Source: Arachidicoccus rhizosphaerae | Lineage (GTDB): Bacteria > Bacteroidota > Bacteroidia > Chitinophagales > Chitinophagaceae | Reading direction: 5' to 3' | Length of the DNA stretch: 64,000 nucleotides | NCBI RefSeq assembly: GCF_900107765.1 | Contig: NZ_FNQY01000008.1 | Span: forward strand, 1 to 64,000 | Shown here: positions 56,158 to 64,000 of the stretch, in pieces | Layout: the number at the start of each line of letters is the position of its first letter | Position numbering within the stretch: the stretch's first letter is position 1 | Notes under the pieces: model-generated | The model's input: the letters and a program-made list of their open reading frames with translations, nothing else | What the model was told of the DNA's origin: nothing | Database searches by the model: none | Program-made: the position numbers and the translations under genes

Positions 56158-56391
56158 ATGTGGGAACAAAAAGACAATCAATTATATAGAAAGTTTGTAT
56201 TCAAGGATTTTTCAGCAGCTTTTGCCTTTATGACCCGGGTGGCACTGGCCGCCGAAAAAATGAATCACCACCCCAATTGGCGTAATGTTTGGAATACGGT
56301 AGAAATCAGCCTGAATACCCATGACGCCGGTGATATCGTCACGGATAAGGATAGAGCCCTGGCCACAGCCATTGATGAATTACTGGGATAG
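56158..56391 (+). CDS. 4a-hydroxytetrahydrobiopterin dehydratase
   Basis: A 77-residue protein of the pterin-4-alpha-carbinolamine dehydratase family (PCD/DCoH). The motif [18 protein letters not shown] and the tail [12 protein letters not shown] give the active-site histidines and the conserved Asp. The enzyme recycles the pterin cofactor of aromatic amino acid hydroxylases. No hydroxylase gene is in the window. The length is shorter than the usual 95-110 because the N-terminal strand region is brief, but the core is complete. Confidence 0.88.
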   Translation: MWEQKDNQLYRKFVFKDFSAAFAFMTRVALAAEKMNHHPNWRNVWNTVEISLNTHDAGDIVTDKDRALATAIDELLG

Positions 56392-56467
56392 TTAGCGTCG
56401 TTTTTGGGTATAACGGATTAAAGATTAAACGCAAAAGGCCGTTTACCTTTACAAGCAACTCAGCTCT

Positions 56468-56929
56468 TTACAGATCTTTGCCTTCATAGGGCACGACCAG
56501 CACAGGCACTTTTGCATGGCGCACCAGGTATTCGGCAGTACTGCCTAACAGCAGATGTGCGAGCCCTTTTCTGCCGTGTGTTCCGACCACCAGTACTTCC
56601 GCGTCCCATTCTTTTAGTTTGAGCAGGATCTCCTCTCTGGGCAGTCCTTCGGTGAACACTTCATGGACATGCCCTTCCATGGATTTAGGGATATATTTTT
56701 CCATGATCTGCCGGATATTTTTACGCGCCTGCTCCTGTAAAAACGCGCCTGTCTGGATTGGTTTTACTTCCAGGTCGGTGGGTATGATTTCCTGGCTGCG
56801 GTCAATGACGGAAAATAAAGCCACCGGGATCTGCAAGGCAACGGCCAGCTCAAGCCCTTTTTTCGCCGCATTTTCTGAACAAGGGCTGCCATCCACTGCG
56901 ATCAACATTTTCTTGAATACGATTGACAT
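56468..56929 (-). CDS. Universal stress protein
   Basis: A 153-residue UspA-type protein. The nucleotide-binding loop is GTHGRKGLAHLLLGSTAEYLVRHAKVPVLVV in the C-terminal third, containing the G-2X-G-9X-G(S/T) pattern of ATP-binding UspA proteins. The N-terminus MSIVFKKMLIAVDGSPCSENAAKKG is typical. The specific stress is unknown. Single gene. Confidence 0.9.
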   Translation of the reverse strand: MSIVFKKMLIAVDGSPCSENAAKKGLELAVALQIPVALFSVIDRSQEIIPTDLEVKPIQTGAFLQEQARKNIRQIMEKYIPKSMEGHVHEVFTEGLPREEILLKLKEWDAEVLVVGTHGRKGLAHLLLGSTAEYLVRHAKVPVLVVPYEGKDL

Positions 56930-57104
56930 ATGCCGGCATTTATTAGTGAAGAAATTGCATTCTTAAGGTTATTATACCGGTAGAATACCCGTATATAACA
57001 GGATTATTACTGCAAATTTGGCACCAAAAAGAACCGCTTGCCGGATGGCCGTTTGCCGCCTGCTTCCACCAGATTTTGCGACATGGACCTGCCTGGATAT
57101 TTTT

Positions 57105-58637
57105 CTACTGGAAAATCCTGACATAATCTATTAACATCGTAGCTGGAAAAACGCTGTTGTCAATACCCTTGGCGCCGCCCCAGTCGCCACCTACGGCAAT
57201 ATTTAGGAGCAGGTGAAAGGGCTGGTCATAGGGCCAGCTTTTAAAGCCGTCCTTACCCGTGATTTTTTCATTTTTAAACTCAAATACTTTACGGTCATCC
57301 ATAAAAAAGAGCAGTTTGTCCGGTGACCATTCCAGACTATACGTATGGAACTGATCATAAAGACTGCTGCTGTATATGCCCATAGATTTCTGGGTGTGTT
57401 TCACATGGTTGTATTTTTCGGTATGGATGGTGAAAAATACGGAGTCCGGATTGTAACCTACGTTTTCCATTAAATCAATTTCTCCGCTGGCTGGCCAGCC
57501 GCCGTATTTAAATTGGTCGGGTAGTAGCCAGATGGCTGGCCAGAGGCCTCGTCCTGGCGGCAGTTTTGCCCGGACCTCCAGCCTCCCATATAAAAACCCT
57601 TTTTTCTGTACCATACGAACACTGCTGTATCCCTTAGGCTGTTGACTGTCCCTTAGGGCCCGGACATGCAGCAGCCCGTTTTTAATCAATACATTGGCCG
57701 TATCCCCATTTGTATAATTCTCCAGTTCATGGTTGCCCCAGCCGTGGCTGCCGGTATCATAGCGCCAGATAGCTTCATCCGGAGATCCATCCAGATTAAA
57801 TTCATCAGAAAAAACCAGTTTTTTATTGCCATAAATCCGTTGATGGCGGGCAGCCCGATCGGCTACCAGTGCCGGCTCATTGGTGGTAATGGCATCAAAG
57901 TTATGTACGAGTAACCAGTCAATGGTGGCCGTGTCATTGACGGTCCAGGCATTTAGGATGATATTGTTTTTTCTGGCAGCCTCCATCCAGTCCGGGTGCT
58001 TTTTAAATACACTGTAATGATAGTCTGCGCCTGTTATGCCATCCGCTTTCAGCTGTTCAGGTGTTTTATCCCCGTTCAGATACGCTGTGTGTGCACCCGG
58101 CACCTGCCGGTGGATTTCTTTTAATACCTCATAATCAAAACTGATGAAAATGATTTTATCCAGTGCATCAAATTGTTCTGCCATGGCCAGCACTGCCTTG
58201 GTTGTTTTTATGGCTCTTTGTTTACTGATAACGGAAGGCTTGATTTCCAAAACGGCGGTGGTAGGTCGGCCCCCATCCTTGCAAAGGACAGACAAATAGC
58301 GGTACAGCGTAGGGAGCGGCTCTGCGTTTTTAAGCGGGGTTTGCAGCAGTTGCCGGTAGGTCGTCTTTTCAATCGTATCACCTGCATATACTGGATCATG
58401 ATTGACCACCAGAGAATCGTCTTTTGTCAGTTGTACATCAAATTCTGACCCCATGCATCCAAGCCGGATGGCTTCCTTTAGCGATGCAATAGAATTCTCA
58501 GGCAGACCTGCCTGTTTCCAGGCGCCTCTGTGCGCCACCACCTTTTTGAAAACAGGTGTCTGTCTTCGGGGCCGCTGGGCATAACTCAACGTAGAAGATA
58601 GCAGGGCTATGGCTATCCATAGAGAAAGTCGGTTCAT
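57105..58637 (-). CDS. Fusion of glycerophosphodiester phosphodiesterase and GH16 domains
   Basis: A 510-residue exported protein with two catalytic domains. A signal peptide (MNRLSLWIAIALLSSTLSYAQ) is followed by a GDPD domain (about 30-265): KVVAHRGAWKQAGLPENS with the catalytic His-Arg, GSEFDVQLTKDD with metal ligands, and VLEIKP. A GH16 laminarinase-like domain follows (about 270-510): KLVFSDEFNLDG at the start, and ASGEIDLMENVG with the nucleophile and acid/base Glu. GDPDs hydrolyse glycerophosphodiesters; GH16 enzymes cut beta-1,3/1,4-glucans. ATG 58637 is preferred over an upstream in-frame ATG (58670). The GH30 gene lies 78 bases upstream on the same strand. Confidence 0.88.
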   Translation of the reverse strand: MNRLSLWIAIALLSSTLSYAQRPRRQTPVFKKVVAHRGAWKQAGLPENSIASLKEAIRLGCMGSEFDVQLTKDDSLVVNHDPVYAGDTIEKTTYRQLLQTPLKNAEPLPTLYRYLSVLCKDGGRPTTAVLEIKPSVISKQRAIKTTKAVLAMAEQFDALDKIIFISFDYEVLKEIHRQVPGAHTAYLNGDKTPEQLKADGITGADYHYSVFKKHPDWMEAARKNNIILNAWTVNDTATIDWLLVHNFDAITTNEPALVADRAARHQRIYGNKKLVFSDEFNLDGSPDEAIWRYDTGSHGWGNHELENYTNGDTANVLIKNGLLHVRALRDSQQPKGYSSVRMVQKKGFLYGRLEVRAKLPPGRGLWPAIWLLPDQFKYGGWPASGEIDLMENVGYNPDSVFFTIHTEKYNHVKHTQKSMGIYSSSLYDQFHTYSLEWSPDKLLFFMDDRKVFEFKNEKITGKDGFKSWPYDQPFHLLLNIAVGGDWGGAKGIDNSVFPATMLIDYVRIFQ

Positions 58638-58714
58638 AAGAACTACTGGGTTTATATTTTTTATGGTCATAAGGCTGGGGCAAAATTAAATCCGCATTTT
58701 TAAATATAGGTGCA

Positions 58715-60121
58715 CTACCAGATCAGGGTGACCGTAGAAACAGGCGGTATATTTATTGCTGCTGTCTGCTGCTGATCATTCAAAGTAACGGTTTGCGGCT
58801 GCTCTGTGGTATTTAAAATAAGGCAGACCTTTTGTCCACCCGGTGTCAGAAAGCAGACATTGGGCAGCTGTTCTAAGGGATTGGAGGCTATTCTTACAGA
58901 GCCGGCGGGCACAAATCCGGATATTTGGGCAATGATATAATAGGATGGATTTCTGGAGATGACTTTCTTTTCGATTGTCAGCGCACCCAGGCAAGTCGTG
59001 CATCCTCCCCGTGTGTGCGGCCCCAGCTCAGGGCTGGCGGCCAGGTTCCATTCAATGACATTCCGACTCCAGTTGCGAACGGCGCCGATGATCAGCTGCT
59101 GTGTATGCCAGAGAAAATCACCTTTGAAGCTGCCACCAGAAGGGGTATATTGTTCTGTGAAATATATATTTTTATCCGGGTAGCTATCATGCACCCTGGA
59201 CAGTGCGGTAATCTCCCCTTCATACAGGTGGAAGGCAGAGCCGTCCACAAAACCAGCCGCCACCGAATCTGCCAGAATTGTCATTGGATAGTCCGGACGG
59301 TTGGCATTATGATCATAAATCTGGATCTTGGTTTTGATGGCATTTGATTTAAAAACCGGACCTAAATAATTCTTGATAAATGCCAGCTCAGCTTCAGCAG
59401 ACATGTACATGCTGGGGTTATTGTTGGGGTTCAGCGGCTCATTTTGGATGGTGATGGCATCAATGGGAATGCCCGCTTTTAGCATGGCGTTCAGGTATCT
59501 GACAAAATAGTGGGCATAGGCCTCGTAATACCTGGGAAGCAGACGCCCGCCTTTGGTGGCGTCATTTGATTTCATCCAGCTGGGGGCGGACCAGGGAGAG
59601 GCCAGGATTTTAATGGAAGGCTGAATCGTCCGGATTTCTTTTAACAAGGGGATCAGATGGATATTGGCTTTGTCAATGGAAAAATGTTCCAGCTGGATAT
59701 CCGTCATAGATTCGGGCATATCATCATAGCTATATACACTGTCACTCAGATCGGAAGCGCCGATACTGATCCTTAGATAACGGATGGCGAGCTGCCCCGG
59801 TTTATTTCCGAATAACTCCTGCAATAGCGCCTTTCTGTCCTCCATTTGTAGGGAACTTATCAGCCGGGCGCTGCCGTCTGTCAGGCAATAACCAAAACCG
59901 TCTATGGTCTGATACTTTTTAGAAGCATCTACGGTAACCGTCCGGCCTTGATAAGCCGGCTGTACGCGCTCCCTGGTATGAAAGGGTAGAGGAGGCTGCC
60001 TTTCCACGAGATGTTTTTGATCGCCGGAGGTCAGAAAAACCTGTGCCACCTTATTTTGAGCGGTACAGACCCTACTGCTTAGCAGTAAGGTTAGCAGGAT
60101 AACGAATTTTATGGATTGCAT
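58715..60121 (-). CDS. Exported GH30 glycosidase (first paralogue)
   Basis: A 468-residue secreted GH30 enzyme. Signal peptide about 1-22 (FVILLTLLLSSRVCTAQ). The GH30 core QTIDGFGYCLTDGSARL is followed by the acid/base in TIQNEPLNPN and nucleophile in YFTEQYTPSG. The last 75 residues form the side beta-sandwich. GH30 enzymes act on beta-1,6-glucan, beta-glucosides or xylan; the subfamily is not determined. It is upstream of and co-directional with the GDPD-GH16 gene, so both probably act on the same glycan. Confidence 0.9.
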   Translation of the reverse strand: MQSIKFVILLTLLLSSRVCTAQNKVAQVFLTSGDQKHLVERQPPLPFHTRERVQPAYQGRTVTVDASKKYQTIDGFGYCLTDGSARLISSLQMEDRKALLQELFGNKPGQLAIRYLRISIGASDLSDSVYSYDDMPESMTDIQLEHFSIDKANIHLIPLLKEIRTIQPSIKILASPWSAPSWMKSNDATKGGRLLPRYYEAYAHYFVRYLNAMLKAGIPIDAITIQNEPLNPNNNPSMYMSAEAELAFIKNYLGPVFKSNAIKTKIQIYDHNANRPDYPMTILADSVAAGFVDGSAFHLYEGEITALSRVHDSYPDKNIYFTEQYTPSGGSFKGDFLWHTQQLIIGAVRNWSRNVIEWNLAASPELGPHTRGGCTTCLGALTIEKKVISRNPSYYIIAQISGFVPAGSVRIASNPLEQLPNVCFLTPGGQKVCLILNTTEQPQTVTLNDQQQTAAINIPPVSTVTLIW

Positions 60122-60429
60122 GGGATCATATGGATGAGTAGGGTCAAATAATAAAATGTAAGCGGAGCTCCCGGCCTGTTAAAGATTAAAGATATTTAAA
60201 GAACATTACATATTAAAATGTTGTTGCAGCCACCAGCTTTCCCAAAAAATAACCGGCATGCAAAACACCGTTATCAAAAGAGGTGCTGCCGGTTACTTTT
60301 TTGGCTTACATTATATATGATGCCCTGATTTTTACAAGCTGGAGGTTGCTTAAGATCTCCTTACACCCAAAGGCTGCCATCCCTTACTGCCATACCTGTA
60401 GTGCTGACAATTGCCTGCCAGATATCACT
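60122..60429. other. Intergenic region between GH30 genes
   Basis: In these 308 bases the only clear element is the bidirectional terminator hairpin at 60251-60302. It implies that the second GH30 gene ends its transcript here and that the first has its own promoter in 60122-60250, which I could not identify. Confidence 0.5.
60251..60302. terminator. Bidirectional terminator between the GH30 genes
   Basis: AACCGGC (60251-60257) pairs with GCCGGTT (60288-60294) and CACC (60266-60269) with GGTG (60282-60285). T runs of six on both outer sides give stops in both directions. It separates the two GH30 transcripts. Confidence 0.75.
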
Positions 60430-62019
60430 TTACAGTATAAAAGTACTTAAGCTATGAGCCGGCGCGGTCGCAGGCGCCCACTGACCGTTCAGCCATATAT
60501 GAAAGGCAATGGCTTTATCCGTTTTGTTGAAGACGATGTTTGCAATGCTGCCATCCGTGTTGATAAAAGCCGTGGTTTGTAAATCTGAACGGTTACTGTT
60601 ACTGCTGATTCTTTTGGCACCGGGATGTATAAATTTAGAGAACTGACCAATATACCAGAAGGCACTGGTAAAATGCAGGGTTTTTTGCGGGATGTCTGCG
60701 ATAACGGGCGCAAAGCAGAAGTTGCCCACATGATTAGGGCCACCCGTCTGATCCAGCAGGATGTTCCAGTCACAATAGGCCGTGATGCCGCTATTTAAAT
60801 CATGGAGCATATTATCCGCATATCGTTCGCCCAGCGCCCAGTCGCTTACTTTGCTGTAATCAAACTTCTCCTGGCAGCCTTCCGTGAACAAGAGATGGAC
60901 CTTTGGAAAATTTTGCTGTACTTCTTTGACATTGTCATATAGCGGCTGGGTGCCGGACCAGGTTTCATACCAGTGAAAACCGATACCCCAGATATACTTG
61001 GCCGCCGCGCTGTCGTTTAATAAAACGCTGGCTCTTTGGGGCAGCAAATCCCGGTTATGATCCCAGGCAATTAATTTTAAGTCCTGATACCCGTTTTGAT
61101 GCAGCGCGGGGCCCAGGGCTGTTTTTATAAAGTCCCTTTCCTGTTCAGCGCTATAGATACAGGACTCCCAGGTCTGATTGGCCATGGGCTCGTTCTGTAC
61201 AGACAGTCCCCAAAGGTCAATGCCTTCATGATGATAGGCCTGAATGAACTTGATCAGATAAGCCGCCCAAAGGGAATAATACTGTGGAAGTAAATGGCCG
61301 CCGTGCAGGATGTTGTGGTTGTCTTTCATCCAGGCAGGTGGCGTCCAGGGGCTGGCAAACAAATTAAAATCCTTACCGGCAACTGCCATCGCCTTTTTAA
61401 TCAGGGGTATTTTAAATTTTTCATCATGGGCTACACTAAAAGTAGATAGGGTCGTGTCATTTTCTGCCACATACATATAACTTGCACTGGAAAAATCACA
61501 GCTTCCAATGGTCGTTCTGCCAAAATTATAGCCGATACCCGTACCCGGATCATAATAGGCATTGATGACGCTATCCTGCAGATTTTCCGGAAGCCTGGCC
61601 AGTGTTTCTGCTGCGGCGTCTGTCAGTGCTCCCCCAAAACCGATCATCTGCTGAAACTGGTGCAGCGGGTCTATAAATACACAGATATCCGTTTCCAGTG
61701 GCTGAGCTTTGGCCGACCAGCTCAAGGTATCCACGGCACTGATCCTGAATGTGGTATTTTTAGCGGTCATATACTGGGTAGGATCTTGTTTTGGCCGGTA
61801 GATAATAGCTGTGTGACCATGCTGACTGCCGGTATCCGGTGACGCGCCTGCCTGGTCCGGTGTCTTGCCGGTTCCCGGCCCGCAACCGGCCATGAGTAGG
61901 AGTGTCATGACCGAGGCTGCTGCCAGAAAGCCCCAATGAAGGAGCAGGGGCCTGGAGGAATCCATGATCGCAGTGGATGCGACATGATCTTCTTGAATGT
62001 TTTCAGGTGCGGATTGCAT
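60430..62019 (-). CDS. GH30 glycosidase lipoprotein (second paralogue)
   Basis: A GH30 enzyme of 511-529 residues depending on the start. ATG 61965 gives MDSSRPLLLHWGFLAAASV... with lipobox LLMAGC, so the product is probably a surface or periplasmic lipoprotein. ATG 62019 adds 18 polar residues. The fold elements are clear: MIGFGGALTDAAAETLARLP, VQNEPMANQTWESC with the acid/base Glu, and LLFTEGCQEKF with the nucleophile. It is closer to GH30_1/3-type beta-glucosidases than the first paralogue, by appearance of the QNEP and TEG regions. Divergent from the propeller sensor gene. Confidence 0.9.
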   Translation of the reverse strand: MQSAPENIQEDHVASTAIMDSSRPLLLHWGFLAAASVMTLLLMAGCGPGTGKTPDQAGASPDTGSQHGHTAIIYRPKQDPTQYMTAKNTTFRISAVDTLSWSAKAQPLETDICVFIDPLHQFQQMIGFGGALTDAAAETLARLPENLQDSVINAYYDPGTGIGYNFGRTTIGSCDFSSASYMYVAENDTTLSTFSVAHDEKFKIPLIKKAMAVAGKDFNLFASPWTPPAWMKDNHNILHGGHLLPQYYSLWAAYLIKFIQAYHHEGIDLWGLSVQNEPMANQTWESCIYSAEQERDFIKTALGPALHQNGYQDLKLIAWDHNRDLLPQRASVLLNDSAAAKYIWGIGFHWYETWSGTQPLYDNVKEVQQNFPKVHLLFTEGCQEKFDYSKVSDWALGERYADNMLHDLNSGITAYCDWNILLDQTGGPNHVGNFCFAPVIADIPQKTLHFTSAFWYIGQFSKFIHPGAKRISSNSNRSDLQTTAFINTDGSIANIVFNKTDKAIAFHIWLNGQWAPATAPAHSLSTFIL

Positions 62020-62256
62020 ATAATGATGATATTATTTAAAAAGTCGGATCCTGAGCCCCTCTTACTGCGGGCAGAGATTTTTAAATTTCTTTTGCACTAC
62101 TTTTATAAAACCCACGACTCTTTGTTAATTAATTTTAGGTAAAGTTTGCGTTTTAGGGCTGCCTTGCCAAACAATTAGCCACTACAATACCACTACAATA
62201 AAAAATGGTTTTATTGATAATCAGTTATTTATGACCAAACTAGACCTTGGATTGGC

Positions 62257-62264
62257 TAATTTTG
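62257..62264 (+). promoter_or_regulatory. -7 box of the propeller sensor gene (TAATTTTG)
   Basis: An exact TAnnTTTG match 35 bases ahead of the GTG start at 62299. It lies in the 279-base divergent region shared with the second GH30 gene. No clear -33 is visible. Confidence 0.5.
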
Positions 62265-62298
62265 AAGATTTATGGGTCAAAAATCTCAATTTTAGGAC

Positions 62299-64000
62299 GT
62301 GAAGCTGAACTTTCTAAATAACATCTTAAAGAGGGTCTTTCTCTTAACAAATAGCCGCAGGACGCTCCACGGATGGCGCCTGGTGATGGGCTGTTTATTT
62401 TTGTTAGGGGTTGTGAGTGGTAAGGGACAAACCGGTACCACATACAGTGGTGGGCCTGCGGATGTTTCCATGGGCGCAGGCACGATCGGGCTTCCTGCAG
62501 TCGTTCACTTTTCAGAAAAGGATTTTGAGGCCGGTGTACAAAACTGGATGATCACGCAAGACAGCCTGGGTATTCTTTATTTTGCCAATACAGAAGGCCT
62601 GTTAACCTACAATGGCAATGACTGGCATTTATTCCCTTTGCCCAATAAAACACTGGTTCGCTCCATCCATGTGAGTAGTGGGGGACGTATTTTTACAGGC
62701 GGCCAGGATGAGATCGGGTATTATTTTCCTGACGCAAACGGGAAGCTGGGCTACCATTCTTTAAAAAGCTACCTGCCTAAAAATCAACAGAGTTTTGCGG
62801 ATGTCTGGAATACAGGCACCGCGCAGGGGCGCATATATTTTAGATGCACCGACCGGATCATGGCCATTGATACCGCCCTTGGTCAGCGGCGCTCGGTCGT
62901 ATATCCGGCGCCCAGCGAATGGCTGTATATGGCCTGTGTTCAGGATGGCATCCTTGCCCAGGATAAAAAACAGGGGTTATTGAAGTATAGCCGGGGGAAA
63001 TGGACGGTGATTGCGCCTACCGCCTTTAAAGATCAGGTGATCACAGCTATCCTGACCATGGGCCGGGACCGGTATTTGATCACAACGCTCAAACACGGTG
63101 TCTATCTGTTAGAGGCCGGTCGGGTAACCGCTGTTACCCTCCCTGCTGAAATACCGCAGGCGCATATTTATGCGGCAGCGGGCATCAAGCGTGAGCCCAC
63201 GCAGTTTGTCCTGGGAACCACTTCCAAAGGCGTGTATATCATATCGCTTACACAAAATCCATCTGGTAAACCGCAGGCCATGGTGGTGCGGCATTTTACC
63301 AGTGAGTCCAGACTGCAGAACAACAACGTGCTGAGTTTGTTTGTGGATCAGGAACATAATCTCTGGCTGGGCCTGGATAAAGGCATTGACCTGGTGGATT
63401 ATAATTCTTTTATCCAGACCATCAGTCCGGTACACAATACACCGGCCGCCTGTTATACGGCAATAATTGATCATCATCAGCTAATTATCGGCACCTCCGA
63501 CGGGCTGTATAAGACGGACTTAAGCGTGCCCGTCGCCAGTGATATTAGTTATAGCAGGGGCGCATTCACTAAGGTATCCGGAAGTTCCGGACAGGTATGG
63601 GGGCTGTATAGTACCGGGCAGCATTTGTTGATGGGGCACAATGAAGGCGCCTTTGAGATCAAGGGTAACAGCGCTGAACCCATTTACAGACAGGAGGGGG
63701 TATGGCTGTTTCAGGTATTGCCTCATGGCAGTATTCAGGACGGTCCCTGGATTTCCGGTAACTATGCCGGCATGGAACTGCTCAAGGATTCTGCCGGCCG
63801 CATGGTAGACGGGGGCAGAGTGGCCGGCAGCCCGTTTGAATCCCTTCGCTTTATGGCCATGGATACGGTGCGGCACGTTGTTTTCGCTTCCCATCCTTAC
63901 AGAGGGGTTTATGGGCTGCAGATGACTAGCGATATGAAAACCGTTAATGCGGTACGGTTGTATACGCAAAAAGACGGCTTGCCAGGTACCCTGAATAATT
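62299..64000 (+). CDS. Two-component-type propeller sensor protein (truncated at window end)
   Basis: An open frame of at least 567 codons with no stop before the window ends. GTG 62299 follows directly after an in-frame TAG; ATG 62386 is an alternative. A hydrophobic segment (LVMGCLFLLGVVSG) precedes a periplasmic beta-propeller: repeated blades such as DSLGILYFANTEGLLTYNG, DQEHNLWLGLDKGIDLVDYN and IIGTSDGLYKTD. These are the two-component regulator propeller repeats found ahead of a Y_Y_Y domain and a kinase or LuxR-type output in Bacteroidota sensors. The output domain is beyond the window. Adjacent to GH30/GH16 genes, so glycan sensing is likely. Confidence 0.82.
   Translation, partial: MKLNFLNNILKRVFLLTNSRRTLHGWRLVMGCLFLLGVVSGKGQTGTTYSGGPADVSMGAGTIGLPAVVHFSEKDFEAGVQNWMITQDSLGILYFANTEGLLTYNGNDWHLFPLPNKTLVRSIHVSSGGRIFTGGQDEIGYYFPDANGKLGYHSLKSYLPKNQQSFADVWNTGTAQGRIYFRCTDRIMAIDTALGQRRSVVYPAPSEWLYMACVQDGILAQDKKQGLLKYSRGKWTVIAPTAFKDQVITAILTMGRDRYLITTLKHGVYLLEAGRVTAVTLPAEIPQAHIYAAAGIKREPTQFVLGTTSKGVYIISLTQNPSGKPQAMVVRHFTSESRLQNNNVLSLFVDQEHNLWLGLDKGIDLVDYNSFIQTISPVHNTPAACYTAIIDHHQLIIGTSDGLYKTDLSVPVASDISYSRGAFTKVSGSSGQVWGLYSTGQHLLMGHNEGAFEIKGNSAEPIYRQEGVWLFQVLPHGSIQDGPWISGNYAGMELLKDSAGRMVDGGRVAGSPFESLRFMAMDTVRHVVFASHPYRGVYGLQMTSDMKTVNAVRLYTQKDGLPGTLNN

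Noticed and set aside
1-64000. tRNA, rRNA, insertion sequence, prophage, CRISPR array or replication origin
   Set aside because: I looked for tRNA arms, transposase motifs, terminal repeats, regular spacers and dnaA-box clusters and found none that stood up.

Overview
The window looks like chromosome of a free-living member of the Bacteroidota, most likely near the Chitinophagaceae/Sphingobacteriaceae. The evidence is the recurring TAnnTTTG -7 promoter box with weak or absent Shine-Dalgarno sequences, an OMP_b-brl outer-membrane receptor, a DUF2723 membrane protein, a two-component-type propeller regulator, and many secreted glycoside hydrolases beside housekeeping genes. I see no rRNA, tRNA, insertion sequence, phage gene or CRISPR array.

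Layout. 0.2-4.1 kb: an AhpD-like protein, a Crp/Fnr regulator and a modABC molybdate importer on the minus strand. 4.4-9.3 kb: a methyltransferase, then metE-metF (B12-independent methionine synthesis) divergent from an Lrp/AsnC regulator, with competing hairpins between metE and metF. 9.4-14.2 kb: small envelope and redox genes, including a lipoprotein gene split by one in-frame TAA. 14.6-24.4 kb: a plus-strand glycan block with a GH31 enzyme carrying FN3, discoidin, dockerin-like and cohesin-like modules, an acetyl-esterase-type hydrolase, a large PIG-L/LmbE deacetylase, and a tiny membrane protein translationally coupled to a sodium:solute symporter. 24.5-37 kb: a ribbon-helix-helix plus SPFH pair, DUF2723, GH13 amylase, a MoxR/ChlI-type AAA ATPase, a LEA-like lipoprotein, WbqC in an AT-rich stretch, and a GH125 mannosidase. 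37-41 kb: LysR plus YeiH, a dehydrogenase, and between them an orphan EF-Tu domain-III-like gene behind a canonical strong promoter and a structured leader of about 220 nt.

40.7-46.9 kb holds a complete histidine-utilisation operon (marR-hutHUIG), followed by fumC, which takes no direct part in it. 48.6-53 kb carries lspA, vanZ, lpxD, a phosphopantetheinyl transferase and dcd; between lpxD and the transferase lies a small RNA candidate of about 70 nt with promoter, two hairpins and intrinsic terminator. 53.1-57 kb has an outer-membrane receptor, a pterin dehydratase and a universal stress protein. 57.1-64 kb is a second glycan block: a GDPD-GH16 fusion, two GH30 enzymes, and a divergently transcribed propeller sensor cut by the window end. 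GH16 plus two GH30s suggests beta-1,3/1,6-glucan as the target, but that is inference.

Most interesting: (1) the orphan EF-Tu domain-III gene, its structured leader and a perfect 17-bp inverted repeat inside its coding sequence; (2) the small RNA candidate near 51.55 kb; (3) the in-frame TAA in the 12-kb lipoprotein gene; (4) the GDPD-GH16 fusion; (5) the GH31 enzyme with dockerin-like and cohesin-like modules.
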